This document shows, in pieces, positions 49,301-61,915 of a stretch of DNA of 64,000 bases (position 1 is its first letter; every line of letters begins with the position of its first letter). This DNA comes from Colias croceus (Eukaryota > Arthropoda > Insecta > Lepidoptera > Pieridae), in NCBI RefSeq assembly GCF_905220415.1, contig NC_059539.1, forward strand, positions 10,168,001 to 10,232,000, written 5' to 3'. The notes beneath the pieces were generated by a model that ran no database searches, was not told where the DNA came from, and worked only from the letters and a program-made list of their open reading frames with translations. The position numbers and the translations under genes were made by a program.

Positions 49301-52300
49301 AATGTTCTGTAAAAATAATAAAATGTATTGATTTTCTTATTTTCTTATTTATTTATCGTGAAAGAACTCGTCTTACTAAATCCTACTAAATCATTAATTA
49401 ATTACTTCACACCTATTTGGAAATTATATGTATTATGTTATGTACTTTCAGTCTAAGATAGTAAACGGTATCTGGTACTATTACTTGAGCTCATTACCTT
49501 CGCTCGAGTCTCACCAACCAGCAGAGAGATTCTTTGGCTTGAGTCCCACAGGACTGGCTAGAGGAGGCTCTTTGACAGATTATGAAGGTTAGTTACTATC
49601 TATAGTAGAGTATTGATAATCTATAGTTACTATTATCCGTATAGTTTTAGAATCGCCAGCAACTCTATCAACATTTGTTGAAAAAAGGGCGCATTCAAGT
49701 TATTTGAGAAACTCATCCAAAAGCAGTTTAAAGTTACCTCAATTTATCAAAACCAGAAGCCTACCTTTTTTCAGTTATAAATAACTAGCGGTCCGCCCCA
49801 GCTTCGCCCGTGGTACATATTTACGTTTTCTCTACATCCTCGTACTTCATGGAATATAATAAAAAAAGAATTCAGTCGGTTCGGTTCAGCCTTTCACACT
49901 TGATGCCGTGACAACGCGAAACGGGTTTAATTTTTATATAAGATATAAGATTATTAATATTCACTAATAAATTTTCCAGGGCACAATTTTTGGGACACAG
50001 AAATGTGGATCTACCCAAGTATTTTGCTTCTATATCCGGAATACGCAAAGAAGTTGCTACAGTACAGACTCGAAACGGCGTATGTGGCCGCACATCTTGC
50101 TAAAATTACTGGGAATAAGGGATACAGGTAAATGTTAATTATAATATACAAAAATATATTTTCGTTTGTCTATTGGACTAACCGCTTGCCCTGGCTTCAA
50201 CCGGATTGACTTATAGTTTTTGGGTTAAATCAGAAAAAACAAGCAAGCAAATATAGTATTAAAGTTAAAATGATATTGTTATATACCTATTTTTTATTTC
50301 ATTGACTCAATCATTCATTTGACTGGGAAAGTTTAAGAAATTTTAAACGTAATTTAACAAGAAAAAGAATTCACAACATTAGTAGGCAAATTGTGTTCGA
50401 CACAATAATGTTTATAAAATATGGCAGGCGCCAGTAATTCTTAGTTTTGTTTATTTTTTAGTATTGTTAATTAATTTTGTTTATTTCGCAATTATGGTCT
50501 TTTGAGTTCATAAAATAAAAAAAACAGTACAACACTATACAAAGAAATAAATTATGTAATTTTGAGAAATAATTTTGACTTCATAAAGTGTCGTCATTGA
50601 GATAATATTAATATGGAGCAGACACCACGAACAAAATCTGTGCGCCAAGCGCGGCGGCGCGGGGCGCGCGAATGACGGCTAGACAGTCATAGATTATGCG
50701 ATGTCACTGACTCACCGCTATAGAGGCGACACTTTGTTTTATTCTGTCTATTTTATTGGGTGCCACTCCTTACATGCACGTTGACTTGAAATTTTCTTTG
50801 TACTTACTTAATATTTATTTTAGGTATAAACTGACTTTACTACGCGGGGCTAACAATATCTGGCATATAATATAGGATGATATAAATAGTGACGTTTTAG
50901 ATTCAGTCAGGGCTATGGGAAGTTTTATTCCTTACAAATTGAGCCTTTTTTAGAAAAAAAAATAATTTTTCCCTTTCTTCACGGCCCAGACATGGAAACC
51001 TTGAATAGAAAAAATATTAATTACTTATCTCTGAACTAGCGGTCCGCCCCGGCTTCGCCCGTGGCACATATTTCGCAATAAAAAGTAGCCTATGTTCTTT
51101 CTCAGGGTCTTAAGATTGTCTGTGCCAAAGAAGAATGCCCATGAAAGTATGGACCACAGTACAGTGTTGCGTCAATGCCAGAGTGGTTTTGGAGGGTTCT
51201 TCGATATTCAAAAGATTTTTACCAATTGATTTTTTTGTGATAAAAACAGGGGTTTTCAAGATATTGAGAAAAATGTGAAATAACCTCAAAACTTAAATAA
51301 CCCCGATTTAGTTAGGTTTATGTGTGATTTAGGTAACATTTTATCGTTCAAAGGTTATTTTTCGATTAACATATATTTTAATCTATGCGTAGAGCTTATG
51401 CTTTCAGACAAAGTCTATCTGTTCATCGGCTAGTGTAGGTAGGCACCAGAAATCTTCCGGGACGGATTTCAAGAAAACCTAAATATATACTTAAAAAATG
51501 CCAATTGAGTTTTTATTCGGTTTACATGTTGTTGTTGTTGTTTGAATCATTTTTTCACTACATATTCGAAGAAAGAAACAAATAAGAAATAACTGGTTAG
51601 TGGTTACCTACCAAGCTATGTCATAATAATATTTTTTTTTATATATACATATTTATATTATTTTACTTCACTATCTTTGTTAAAACAACCTACAGTGTAT
51701 AAACAATACCTTAAAGAGTGATTTTATGTTAATTGATTTTTTTTGTAATTCAATGAAAACAATAATCGATATTAATACATTTAGCTATTTACCATAGTAA
51801 ATGTAATAAGTTACCGCTTGGTTACCGTGGTAACCGGTAATGGACACTAAATCTATAATAATGGATCTAAACAATTACATGTCTTATTAGATTTTACAAA
51901 ACATTCCCTGTTCAAAATATATTTTCCGATGGTAAGAAGGCCTCTAAATTGCCGAGATTTTTTTTAATAGTATTGTTGTCTTGATGCATGAGAAAAACCA
52001 GTACCAAAAATGGGCATTCTCCTTTCATCAAAATCGGTCCAGTAGTTTATGAGCCTATTAATTACAATCAAACAAACAAACAAAGTTTTCCTCTTTATAA
52101 TATTAGTGCAGATAAATAAATAATAATTCAATTATACGTTCAAGTCAGTAGCTTATACAATAGCAATTAAAAACTTGATTAAAATCAATTAACAAAAAAA
52201 AATTGGTGATTGAGTAATTGATTTTCATATTTCATGATTTCACCTTTTTTCAATTAACAACCAGTCTATGCTTTTCTAAATATATAAAATTATTAATTAT

Positions 52301-55300
52301 TATTATTTTATACTATAAAAATATACGCCAGCAATTATTACTAACAACACTTATTTCATGCCCAATGTCATATCTTAAATTTTTAATCTATGACAAAATG
52401 TCGCCCGCCAAAAATTTTGCTCTAACTAAGTTTTAAAAATTATTATCTAGTTACTAAACTGATGAAAAGTTATTCCTTTGCACTTTTCCGTATTCTTTGT
52501 ATTATTTGTGCAATATCGTAACACACACGTAGGCATATTTGATGCGTTTCACTTTAAAACAAATAAAAAATGAGCGTGACGTTCGCGCCTTAGTTCGCGC
52601 CAATGAGCGAGCAAGCGACTGAGTGCAGTTACGCCACATGACGTATGTTGAGTGGAACATAAGTGATGTAGGCGGTATCGTCTCCATATTAATATTATCT
52701 CAATGAGTGTCGTAAGAATTTTATTCCGCGGAAAATCGCATATTATATAATTGACGTGTGGTCCTGAAATTGTATAGTAAAAGTACCTTGCATTACAACC
52801 AGATTTCCAATCGAAAGCGTACCACTACCATCTTTCTACCATTTTGGGAAAATCACTTAAATACATTGTCAGTTTCCCAAGTGAATGCGCGTACACTGGG
52901 CTGGAAGACCCTTTAGGGCAAAGATCTTTCTCTTATTTTGGAAAATTTCCATGGAAAAAGTCGTATTGTCATTCTTCTTTTCCTCCTTTACGTGGAAATC
53001 ACTTAAAATACAAAAATATCATGTTTTCTACTGAAATACGCGTATACTAGGCCAGAAGTAACTTAATCCTTTAAGTTCATTACATAATAGCCTTTTTTCG
53101 ATTACATTTTAAAAAACATCTTCAGATTTCCCTGGGAAAGTGCGTAACTTAATCCTTGAGGTTCATTATAGCCTCGTTTTGATTATTTTTTTAAAAATAC
53201 CTTCAGATTTCCCTGGGAAAGTGCTTACACCGGGTCAGAAGTGACGCAGCCATGTTGTCCCGAAGTGGCAGAGTTCGAGCAGCACATATCGGGCTGCATC
53301 GCGTTCGCGGCGAGACAGTACCTCGCGCTCACTAGAGACGAGGAGTGGCTGAAGGTGGGTCGGTTGCTATGGCAACGGGAGATGGGAATGTGTTTGTTGT
53401 GTAAAGCACAAGACGCAAGATACTTAAACAAAAAAGAGCGTGTATGCCGAACACACTTTTCAGAAGTGAAACTTCTTTGGCAAGATTCAATGACACCAAA
53501 ATCGTCGCTTTACTCCACGACGAGACGGTATTGCCATGACACGACCTTGAATATTTACTCTATCGCGCCCAAAGAAGTTTCTCTTCAAAAAATATCGAAA
53601 TATAATATCTAGCGAATTTCATATTTTCGCCTCTAATAACAGCGATCACGACGCATTGTGATTTGTGACATCAGAAAAAACACATAGAAAAATTTGTGTC
53701 GTGGTTCTAATTGAAACGCTCACGACGCGTTGTGGCATTGAAGAAAAGCCATGACGCAGTCTTAACATTAGTTGGTAAAAAACAGGATAAATTCAAAAGT
53801 TTTAAACAATATAAAATCTGATACATACATACAGTTTTATAGCATTTAAATGCTTTCTTCTAGGAAATCTATGAAATTTATATACCAAAATGAAAATAAA
53901 ACACCATTTATTTCAGCATGGCGGTTGTTCGATCGTGACCAACATCGCTGACTTCTGGGCGTCGCGCGCCGTCATCAACTACACCACTGGTCTTTATGAT
54001 ATTTCAAGTATGTTAAACTTTTTTATTAATTTTAACCTTATTTTATCCATGCATAAAATTCTGAAAGTATAAAGAATAAGTCAGAAAATTCCGGATTGAA
54101 ACTTCGTGAATCGAAAGAGTAAAATAAATTACTTAAATGTTTCAGAGTAACCTATGTATCGGTCCTATTAGCAATAATGTGATTTTATAATCTGAGCATT
54201 TTATCTTACCAATTCCTTTTTTTATAAAAAGTGAAATAATCCTTAATATTTTTGCCAGATGTGATGGGACCTGATGAAGACCACAGTAATGTGACCAACT
54301 CTATTTTCACCAATGTCGTCGCTGGATACTCCCTTTATTTAGCACAGTAAGACACTAATTTATATAATTTCAGTTTGCTTTATGTTTAACTAGCTTTCCG
54401 CCCGCGGCTTCGCCCGCGTTTTCAAAGAAAAACCCGCATAGTTCCCGTTCCCGTGGGATTTCCGGGATGAAACCTATCCTATGTGTTAATCCAAGTTACC
54501 CTCTATATGTGTGCTAAATTTCATTCAAATCCATTCAGTAGTTTTTACGTGAAAGAGTAACAAACATCCATACATCCATACTTACAAACTTTCGCCTTTA
54601 TAATATATGTTAGATGTTAGATTTTTATCAATACTAAGATAAATTGAAAAATCCTATATTATTTATATTCTAATAACTTTGGAACTTGAAATACAACTGA
54701 TATTTATTGAGGGTATAATTTTCTTACTTTCTGTACACTTACACCATTTAGTTTAATAAGCTTCTGAGAAAAAGAAAGATTCCAATTATTTCGATTTTCT
54801 ATCCTTCTAGATACGTAGCCTGCCTCTGCAAGTCCTACTACATATCCAAAGAACCAGACCGGTGGGCAGACATAGCCTGGAGTCTAGCACTACCTTACGA
54901 CGAAGTACTGGATTACCACCCGCAGTTCGCGGGATATACGCGAGGGGAAATGATTAAACAGGCTGATGCCGTGCTATTGGGGTACCCGCTGCAGTACCCT
55001 ATGAATATGTGAGTTTTGAATTTGGAATTTGGAATTTCTTTGTTTTTTTAAGCTATTGCATACCTAGCTTCTATCGCGGTCCTTGAGCGCGGCCGAATCC
55101 AGAAATTGCGTAACGAAAAACCTCACGCTCCCCACTCCGACGGGCGGAGGTGTGGATTGAAGGCATAGCATGCAATAGCTTTACTTCGGCAGTCCCCGAG
55201 TGACACACGTCGTTTATAATTAAAAATGTAGATTGACTACCTACCTCGGTCCATTTATCGATAAAAATGTTTTGATACCATATTTTAGAGTGGATAACTG

Positions 55301-58300
55301 GGCTGGTGGTTTGACTGACGATATGGAAGATAAAACCGATGGAGGGTTGTCGCGTAAAAACCACAGGACAGTTCTTTGGCATATTATGATAATATACAGT
55401 ACCTAACATATTTTGTAATTAAAAATTAATACTGACATTATTAAAAAAAGCAACTATGAAGTTTCTTGCCGGTTCTTCTCCATCTGCTTTCCGAATCGGT
55501 GGTTAATGTTAAAAATAGGTACCTATGTAAAAATATGACGTTTCAAAAGTGCTTCTCGAAGAAGTCTAATTGAATAATAAATGTTTGAGTTTGAATTTTT
55601 GAGTTTGATAAGTGACTATCACGACAATCACCACCATCTATGAACAATGTACGTGTTTTAGCTAGTAACTATCTTAATCAAGAAAACCTTTAAAGTCCTC
55701 AATGACTATGTCCTAACAATACGAGATGATGCAAGCATTTAACTTTTAACTATATAATTTACGCCTCTTTAATGGCCTTCTATTGGGTCTAAAAAGGCAC
55801 TTAAGGGCCCTTAGTAGGTGAACACGGCAAAATGGACTGTTTTCTATGAGCTATAATTGAAAATATTGAAGATTTTTAGCTCTGAAATTTCGAATATGTA
55901 TTACAGAACGTATGTGTGATGGGATGACTGTTTCCAAAACACGATTGGAAAAATTTTGCTCGATAAAACAAAATCCTGAAGTTACCTCTAAAATATCATA
56001 TAAATGCTCATTACAACCGTATTTTACGATAATAATTCGTATAAAATCACAAGTATATAGGCATTTACCTTCTCGATTTCGTGACTGTTTTAGATTTAGA
56101 AAATACTAAATATTTTCATTCACTTTTTGATAAAATTGTGAATGGCGCTTACGTTTTTTAGTTTCGAGCACGTTGATTCCATACTAAACGCGGACCCCCT
56201 CACCGCTTACCTCAGGCCCGAATAGCTGAATTTTTGCTCACCGCCTAACCCCCCTTAAGGCAATTGAAAAGGACTCTGTAAATTGGCACTGAATAAGAGC
56301 CATTAGTGAATTTTGTTTAGAAATATGCGAGTGGCCTATTTTATATGTAGGTCACGCTATTTTAAACAAACTGTGTATATTTTTTTGTATGGTAATTATG
56401 GTAGGTACAATTGAAAATATTCTGTATGAAAATTCATTTACTGAAGAAAAGTGTCATCAATCACATGCCCATTTTCAATACCTGCATAGATATTTATGAA
56501 ATAAATCAATCATGGACTACAATCTAACTCAAAACTTATAACTCAAAATCATTTAATTTGTTGCGCCTGCCTATCTATGCAAATGTTTATGAACGATTGT
56601 GATAGCTTGCCACTGGGCGAAGCCCCAGCTTGATTACTCGATTGATATTTGATAATAAGTACCTAAAAAATTAATGCTAGACTGTACCTAAGTATATTGT
56701 CGTTGAGAGTAAAATTACAAGGTCGCGTCATGGCAATACTGTCACGTCATGTAGTAAAGCGACGATTTTGGTATCTTTGAATCTTGCCAAAGAAGCTTCA
56801 CTTCTGACACGTGTGCTCGGCACACACGCTCTTTTTTTCAATATACTGTTTACCACCAGATCAACAAGAGCGAACGATCTCTCATACTACGAGAGTGTGA
56901 CTCGCCCCAACGGGCCCGCGATGACGTGGTCCATGCACGCGATAGGACAGCTGCAGGTCGGCGACAACCTGAGCGCCGCGAAGCTGTTCAATAGGAGCTA
57001 TGACGCGTATGTGCGGGAGCCTTTTAAGGTAAGGTGGCGTGAAAAAAAAGGGCGGCTAAATAACAAAAAAGGGGAATTGAAAAAAAATTTTTAGGGGTAT
57101 TTGACTTTTAATGACATAATTTTGGGTATTGTTTGTATAAATACGGTGTGTATGGTAAAAAATACAATAATTCGTGTCATTTTTCGTACTTTTTTGTTTG
57201 CTGTTTGAAACTTAAAATTTAACTTCATTAAAACTTAAAACTATGGTAAAAACTAACAGATATGGAGTGAACTCCGCCGCCCAGCAGTAGGCGCAGTTAA
57301 CTTCCTGACCGGTATGGGCGGCATGCTGCAAGCGCTCGTGTTCGGGTTCGCGGGGCTCAGCGCGAGGCTCGACCGGCTGGTGATAGCCGCGCCGCAGCTG
57401 CCGCCCGAGGCCACCGGCTTCACTGTTAGAGGTGAGCGGTGATACACACAAACGCACACACGAATTCGCGTACCCGCACGCGCACACATACAAAGACACA
57501 CAGACGAACACACATACAAACACACAGACGCGCCTTCGATAACACAAACATACAAGCGGAGACAGTACGCTCTGGGGGCGCAGTAATCTTCTTCACTTAC
57601 CCGTAATAAGTAAGGTGATGAAAGTGTCACATTTGTCGCCTAAAGCTACCGGAACTATCGGAAGATTACCTTTTCAGTTTCGAACTTTTTCGGGTGACAA
57701 ATAATGATTTAGTTAAATATCCCTATTATCACTATCTAACAACTTTTCTTTTACTTTTGCCTCGATACTAATTTATAGAATAAAAAATGTAATACCTGCA
57801 CCTGGTTATATTTTTGTAAAAATGCATTTTTTATATGTATTTTAACAATTATTCATTTATTTTTTTCTAGGAATAAAATATCTAGGCGCGAGCCTGACAC
57901 TAAATATTAAAGTTGCGGGCACAACACTAACCGTCACATCAGTAGACGATGCGTGGCCCCTCACTATGTTCAATGGAAAGTACAATATTACTCTCATACC
58001 GGGGATGACGGGTAAGGTTTTTTTATTAGTAAGTAACAAAAACGTGAGACAAGCATTTTTTTTTTCAATTCCAAAAAAAAATTACCATCAAAGAAAAAAT
58101 CGGATAATTCTTCAACAACTGTTCAGTGTCCACGTAAACTTGAAAATTTTCTGAACACGAATTATTTCCAACAAATCGGTTTGCATAGTTTTTTAATTGT
58201 AATTAATTTTGTTTTATTTTTCAGTAACGCTAAAAGGACCCGGTCCATTCACAATCCATTCAGTGCCTTGGAAGGATTGTCATCTCCCCGCTGATATAAT

Positions 58301-58334
58301 TGGACAAAATTACTTACGACCCATTGGAACTTAA
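46355..58334 (+). CDS. PGGHG: GH65 protein-glucosylgalactosylhydroxylysine glucosidase-like (ATHL1 homologue), 14 exons
   Basis: Exons: 46355-46491, 47274-47605, 48209-48511, 48816-48916, 49452-49587, 49980-50127, 53207-53354, 53917-54007, 54259-54346, 54811-55008, 56860-57028, 57260-57431, 57871-58011, 58225-58334. They total 2274 nt, giving 757 aa with the frame intact and all GT-AG introns. The start lies in gccgccATG. Residues 2-16 are hydrophobic, a likely signal peptide or anchor. Family landmarks: SIGNGHVATNVFSD with YMNGLYNG (exon 2), HNFWDTEMW (D342), FPWESAYTGSEV, MGPDEDHS (E472, expected general acid), KQADAVLLGYPL, YYESVT (E572), GPAMTWSM and VNFLTGMGGML. The human enzyme (737 aa) removes glucose from Glc-Gal-hydroxylysine of collagen and needs three carboxylates that appear to match D342, E472 and E572 (from memory). 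Human PGGHG has no signal peptide, so a secretory location here is inferred. Acid trehalase is a more distant GH65 alternative. Confidence 0.94.
47628..47886 (-). mobile_element. AACCGACTTCAAA-family element in PGGHG intron 2
   Basis: Starts aactgcgttaaaacaaccga only 22 bp after the exon-2 donor and ends tttttttgaagtcggttaa. Reverse counterpart of 39580. Confidence 0.75.
49785..49945 (-). mobile_element. Helitron-like element in PGGHG intron 5
   Basis: ctagcggtccgccccagctt start, cgtggtacatatttacg inside. It ends about 35 bp before the exon-6 acceptor. Confidence 0.65.
51036..51115 (-). mobile_element. Helitron-like fragment in PGGHG intron 6
   Basis: ctagcggtccgccccggctt through tatttcgcaataaaaagtag, then truncated. 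Confidence 0.65.
52020..52112 (-). mobile_element. Helitron-like end fragment in PGGHG intron 6
   Basis: tcaaaatcggtccagtagtt, (caaa)n and ctctttataatattagtg, as at the end of the 7531 element. Confidence 0.6.
52796..53206 (+). repeat. Four degraded tandem copies of the exon-7 splice junction inside intron 6
   Basis: Real exon 7 starts at 53207 after cttcag with atttccctgggaaagtgctt. Upstream relatives: 52799 (agatttccaatcgaaagcgt), 52869 (tttcccaagtgaatgcgcgt, reading FPSECAYTGLE), 53030 (gaaatacgcgtatactaggc) and 53122 (cttcag plus atttccctgggaaagtgcgt). The copies also share gaagtaacttaatcctt, ggttcattatagcctc or aatcacttaaaatac blocks. Confidence 0.75.
53431..53587 (-). mobile_element. 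GAAACTTCTTTGG-family MITE in PGGHG intron 7
   Basis: Inverted ends gaagtgaaacttctttgg and cccaaagaagtttctcttc bracket gtcgctttactccacgacga and tattgccatgacacgacc. The left flank aaaaagagcgtgtatgccga belongs to the family. It lies 77 bp downstream of the exon-7 donor. Confidence 0.8.
54390..54612 (-). mobile_element. Helitron-like element in PGGHG intron 9
   Basis: ctagctttccgcccgcggct start, gtgggatttccgggatgaaa inside, end gcctttataatatatgttag. Confidence 0.75.
55042..55183. repeat. Dispersed repeat in PGGHG intron 10
   Basis: agctattgcatacc and gcatgcaatagct act as short inverted ends around a GC-rich core (cggtccttgagcgcggccga, ccactccgacgggcgg). Class unknown. Confidence 0.4.
56701..56839 (+). 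mobile_element. GAAACTTCTTTGG-family element abutting PGGHG exon 11
   Basis: cgttgagagtaaaattacaa, tcacgtcatgtagtaaagcg, tgccaaagaagcttcacttc and cacgtgtgctcggcacacac lead to ctctttttttc. Exon 11 begins at 56860, so the family's terminal T-run forms the pyrimidine tract of that acceptor. Confidence 0.75.
57438..57530. repeat. Imperfect (AC)n microsatellite in PGGHG intron 12
   Basis: Runs of acacac, gcacac and cagacg units directly after exon 12. The open frames on the opposite strand here are by-products of this repeat and the exon. Confidence 0.75.
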
Positions 58335-58344
58335 TAAAAATGTA

Positions 58345-58354
58345 AATAAATAAA
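58345..58354 (+). terminator. Polyadenylation signals of PGGHG
   Basis: Two overlapping AATAAA hexamers (aataaataaa) start 11 bp after the TAA stop at 58332-58334. A third AATAAA overlaps the stop itself (58333-58338). This implies a very short 3' UTR. Confidence 0.7.
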
Positions 58355-58527
58355 GCTTATCAAAATATTATATAATAATTTATTGAATTGTCTGAAAATG
58401 TACGAACCAATCATAATAACATAAGCATCCACGATTCCATGATACAATAATCAGAGACTATTTATTAAAGAATGATATGACTTTTATTTGGTGTTTTATT
58501 TTATCTACATAATAATATTATCTACAC

Positions 58528-58845
58528 CAATATTACAAAGAGGAAAACTTTGTTTGTTTGATTGTAATGAATAGGCTCATAAACTACTGGACCGATTTTA
58601 AAAATTCTTTCACCATTCGAAAGCTACATTATCCACGAGTAATATAGGATAAAAAAAAAAAAAAAAAATCGGCTCTTATTGTCGGAGGCCAAGACTCACT
58701 TTGGGTCCCTGCGCCACTCTAGTAAGTAAGTAAGTAAGTAAGTAAGTAATATAGGATAGGTTTTATCCCGGAAATTCCACGGGAACGGGAACTATGCGAG
58801 TTTTTCTTTGAAACCGCGGGCGGAGCCGCCGGCGGAAAGCTAGTG
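58528..58845 (+). mobile_element. Helitron-like element split by a nested insertion
   Basis: caccaatattacaaagagga starts it and ggcggaaagctag ends it. It is interrupted by a short retroposed fragment at 58651-58744. Confidence 0.75.
58651..58744 (-). mobile_element. Short retroposed fragment with 13-bp target duplication
   Basis: An A-run, then tcggctcttattgtcggagg, ctttgggtccctgcgccact and (gtaa)n. Exact agtaatataggat copies at 58638-58650 and 58745-58757 flank it, showing target-primed insertion into the Helitron-like element. Confidence 0.75.
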
Positions 58846-61800
58846 TATAATATATAAGATAAAATTCCAGTCCTCAATTCTGCAGGTATAACAAATTACA
58901 CCTTATTTTTTTATTGATATTTAGGTAGGAGCTGGTAGGGATGAATTAGAAGCCTGAATAGTTGGCCGCAAGTATCTGTAATCAATTATTAATTAATGAA
59001 TTTACTTAAATAGATTGCAGTTTTATTTTTTTAAATCAGTCGTTTAAAAGGAAATAATGAGAATGATAAGAATAGGAAAAGTTGGCTGCCAGCTAAAATT
59101 GTCCTCATAAATTATAATGTTTCGAAACGAGTACAAGCTACTCAGGTAAAAAAGTGTCAGTACGTTGATTAAAATGAAGGTTTAGACACAATATACAGAT
59201 ACATACAGTAAGGAAACTTCATACAAAATGTTCGAAATGGCTCCCCCCCCCCATAAAGCGTGTTTTCGAGGGTATTGAGGGGGATCGATAGTAGCGGGTG
59301 ACACATCCACAGATTTTGAATATAGTATGGAAAAAAGTTTAAAGTGATGTCATTTCACATTAAATAAATATCGATTGTTTCAGTTTGTAGCCCTTTCAAT
59401 AAATATATATCTGTATCGTATCTGACTACAAGTTAAAAAGAGACTATTTTTTAATTTCTATAGATATGGCAGTATGAGTTTTAAATTATGTTGACATATT
59501 TTCTACCAAAATGATAGCTACAAATAGTACCTATTAGGAGTCCAGTCTGTTTAAAGACCGCATCTATTTTTTACGCAATCTAGAAGAGCACGAAAATCTA
59601 AAAAATGGAAACCTTAAAAAATCTTGTTTAAATTTATGTGCATAATTACGTAAATATTAGGGAAGAAAAAGATAGATATTATAATAATTATTGTATTTTT
59701 ATCGATACGTGACTTTACCACTTTGTCAAGCACTAAGCCTGTCAAACTATTTTCTTTTTCATCCTAAAACAAAAAGGTTATATTATAAAAGGAGGTTCTA
59801 TGTTCGTATAATAATAATTTTAATTTATTTTTGCATATTTTGTGTTTTTTAATTTAATTCAATTTATCGTTTTAAAAATAATTTAGTAGGTATACCTACA
59901 TACAAGTATTGTTAATTCTGGTTTAAAATAATTATTGAATACTTATATGTATCATACAAATATCAAGCATTATAAATAATTTAGGTAGGAACCTACATTA
60001 AAATAGCCTTCAGCGTCCAAAAAAGACAAGATTTCGAAATATAGCACTGAAAAAAACGTACCTATTTACTTTTACAAGGTATATATTTTATTGAGATTGT
60101 TTCTTCTTGTAAATTCATATTTAGGCTACACCATTTTTTAATTTTAACGGGTTTTAATCTCAAAATTACCACAAAGTCAACTGTGAAAAAAAGCAAACAG
60201 AAATATACAGGCCGAATTGATAACCTCCTCCATTTTTGAAGTCGGTTAAATATCAAAAAGGTAACAGCCCTATAGCTATACGTCATAAGGGGCTTAGTTT
60301 CTGTCTCTGTCTGTCTGTCAACTGTGGTTTAGAGATGCGCAAAATTGATTATTGCTGCACTATTTGATCACGATTTTTCTGTACTAGATTTTCACCCAAT
60401 ATTGAATTAAAGAAAAATTGATAGTTTACGGTTTTTCAAAGAGGTAATTACTTCTTTGAAAAACACTTTGAAGAACTTACAATGACTAAGTTTAAAAAAT
60501 GTGACCCATATAAATTTATAAATTAAGTCATCAAAATTCAAAGTTATTAAATTATCTCCCTTATCCATTTGGGTTAATTCGCAATGCTTTTTTTAAATGC
60601 GATAGTTTAACTTTAGACTTTTATAAATAAAATTAATAAATAAATTTTATCGAAATCTATGCTTATTTGTGCGTTTATCTATGAACACGTGTATCCGAAT
60701 AACCTCAATTTAATTTGAATACATTTTGTGATTCCAGTAGACTTTAGGCTAGAGTAATGACCTCGGAATACCTACATGATACCAATTTCATCCTATTTCT
60801 ATGTAAACATTTATTATTATAATATTATGTAGGTATACTTTAGATTTTAGCTATTGTAAAACGTACAGCTAGCTTGTTGCGTTTGTAGCAATCGATTCTT
60901 TTTATATAATCGGATATCTCACATTAACTATCTATTTAGTTAAATATTTAATACATTCTGTTAAAATAACTCCTTTTTGCGCCATTACAAAACTGCGAAT
61001 CTTCTCAAGCTATTGATAATGACGTAAATATCATAATTCTTATTTGGCACAGATACCTACGCTTGCAACACAAAAAAATCTTTATCTTGAACATGAACAT
61101 ACCTAATAAATTAATAATTGCCTTATAATATTATATCAAGTATGAACATAGATTAGTATGTAACATATAGTAGGTAAACCTATAAATAGTTTTTGCATAG
61201 TATTCAAAATAGAGTACCTACATAATAAAATAATAATTGCCTTAGCGAGACACAGGTGAGGTGTCGTTTTTCGTATTAGTTGCAATCTATGCGTCTCTAC
61301 TTACCTATTACCTATGTAAATAGGAATATTAATATACATGAACATAATCCTCTTTAGCTCTTAAAACAAGGGATATTCACAAAACAAGAGAAGAAAGGTA
61401 ACTATCTCTTCATCGGAAATAAACACGCAATCAAATATTGCCTCTAGGCTCCATCTAAGTACTTACATTTTATAGGAATATTCATGCTAACACACCGCGA
61501 CCGGTCTAGATAGTAAAAGGGAATCATACCTATTCTTAAAGCGATAACAAATACAAATAGAATAATAAGTCAAAATTGAAACTGAATAACCCTCATTCAT
61601 CAGTGTATAATAATTAATCATTAATATGATAAAACTTTTTAAATGCTGCTTATAGGATGTTCTGATGCGTTATAAATATCGTAAACTTTTGCTGTTTATC
61701 CTACCTTCTTAGTGGGACGTCAATGAAACACCGGGTGTGGAGTCTGACTAGTTTATTAAAACTATTAGAACTACCGACAGTGAATTATTACCAAACCACC

Positions 61801-61897
61801 CTCCATTTTTCCCCTCTTACAAATACATACATATTTAAATCCAAAATACAACTTAAAATAACAAGAACTTAACCAATACTTAACATTTTTATTTATT
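58846..61897. other. Non-genic, downstream of PGGHG
   Basis: Holds only a repeat fragment at 60208-60248 (ggccgaattgataacctcct ... gaagtcggtta) and a (CTGT)n tract near 60301-60320. Confidence 0.5.
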
Positions 61898-61915
61898 TTT
61901 TTTTTTTTTTTTTTT

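Noticed and set aside
57212..57630. Two minus-strand frames of 111 and 125 codons
   Set aside because: They are opposite-strand shadows of PGGHG exon 12 and the (AC)n microsatellite.
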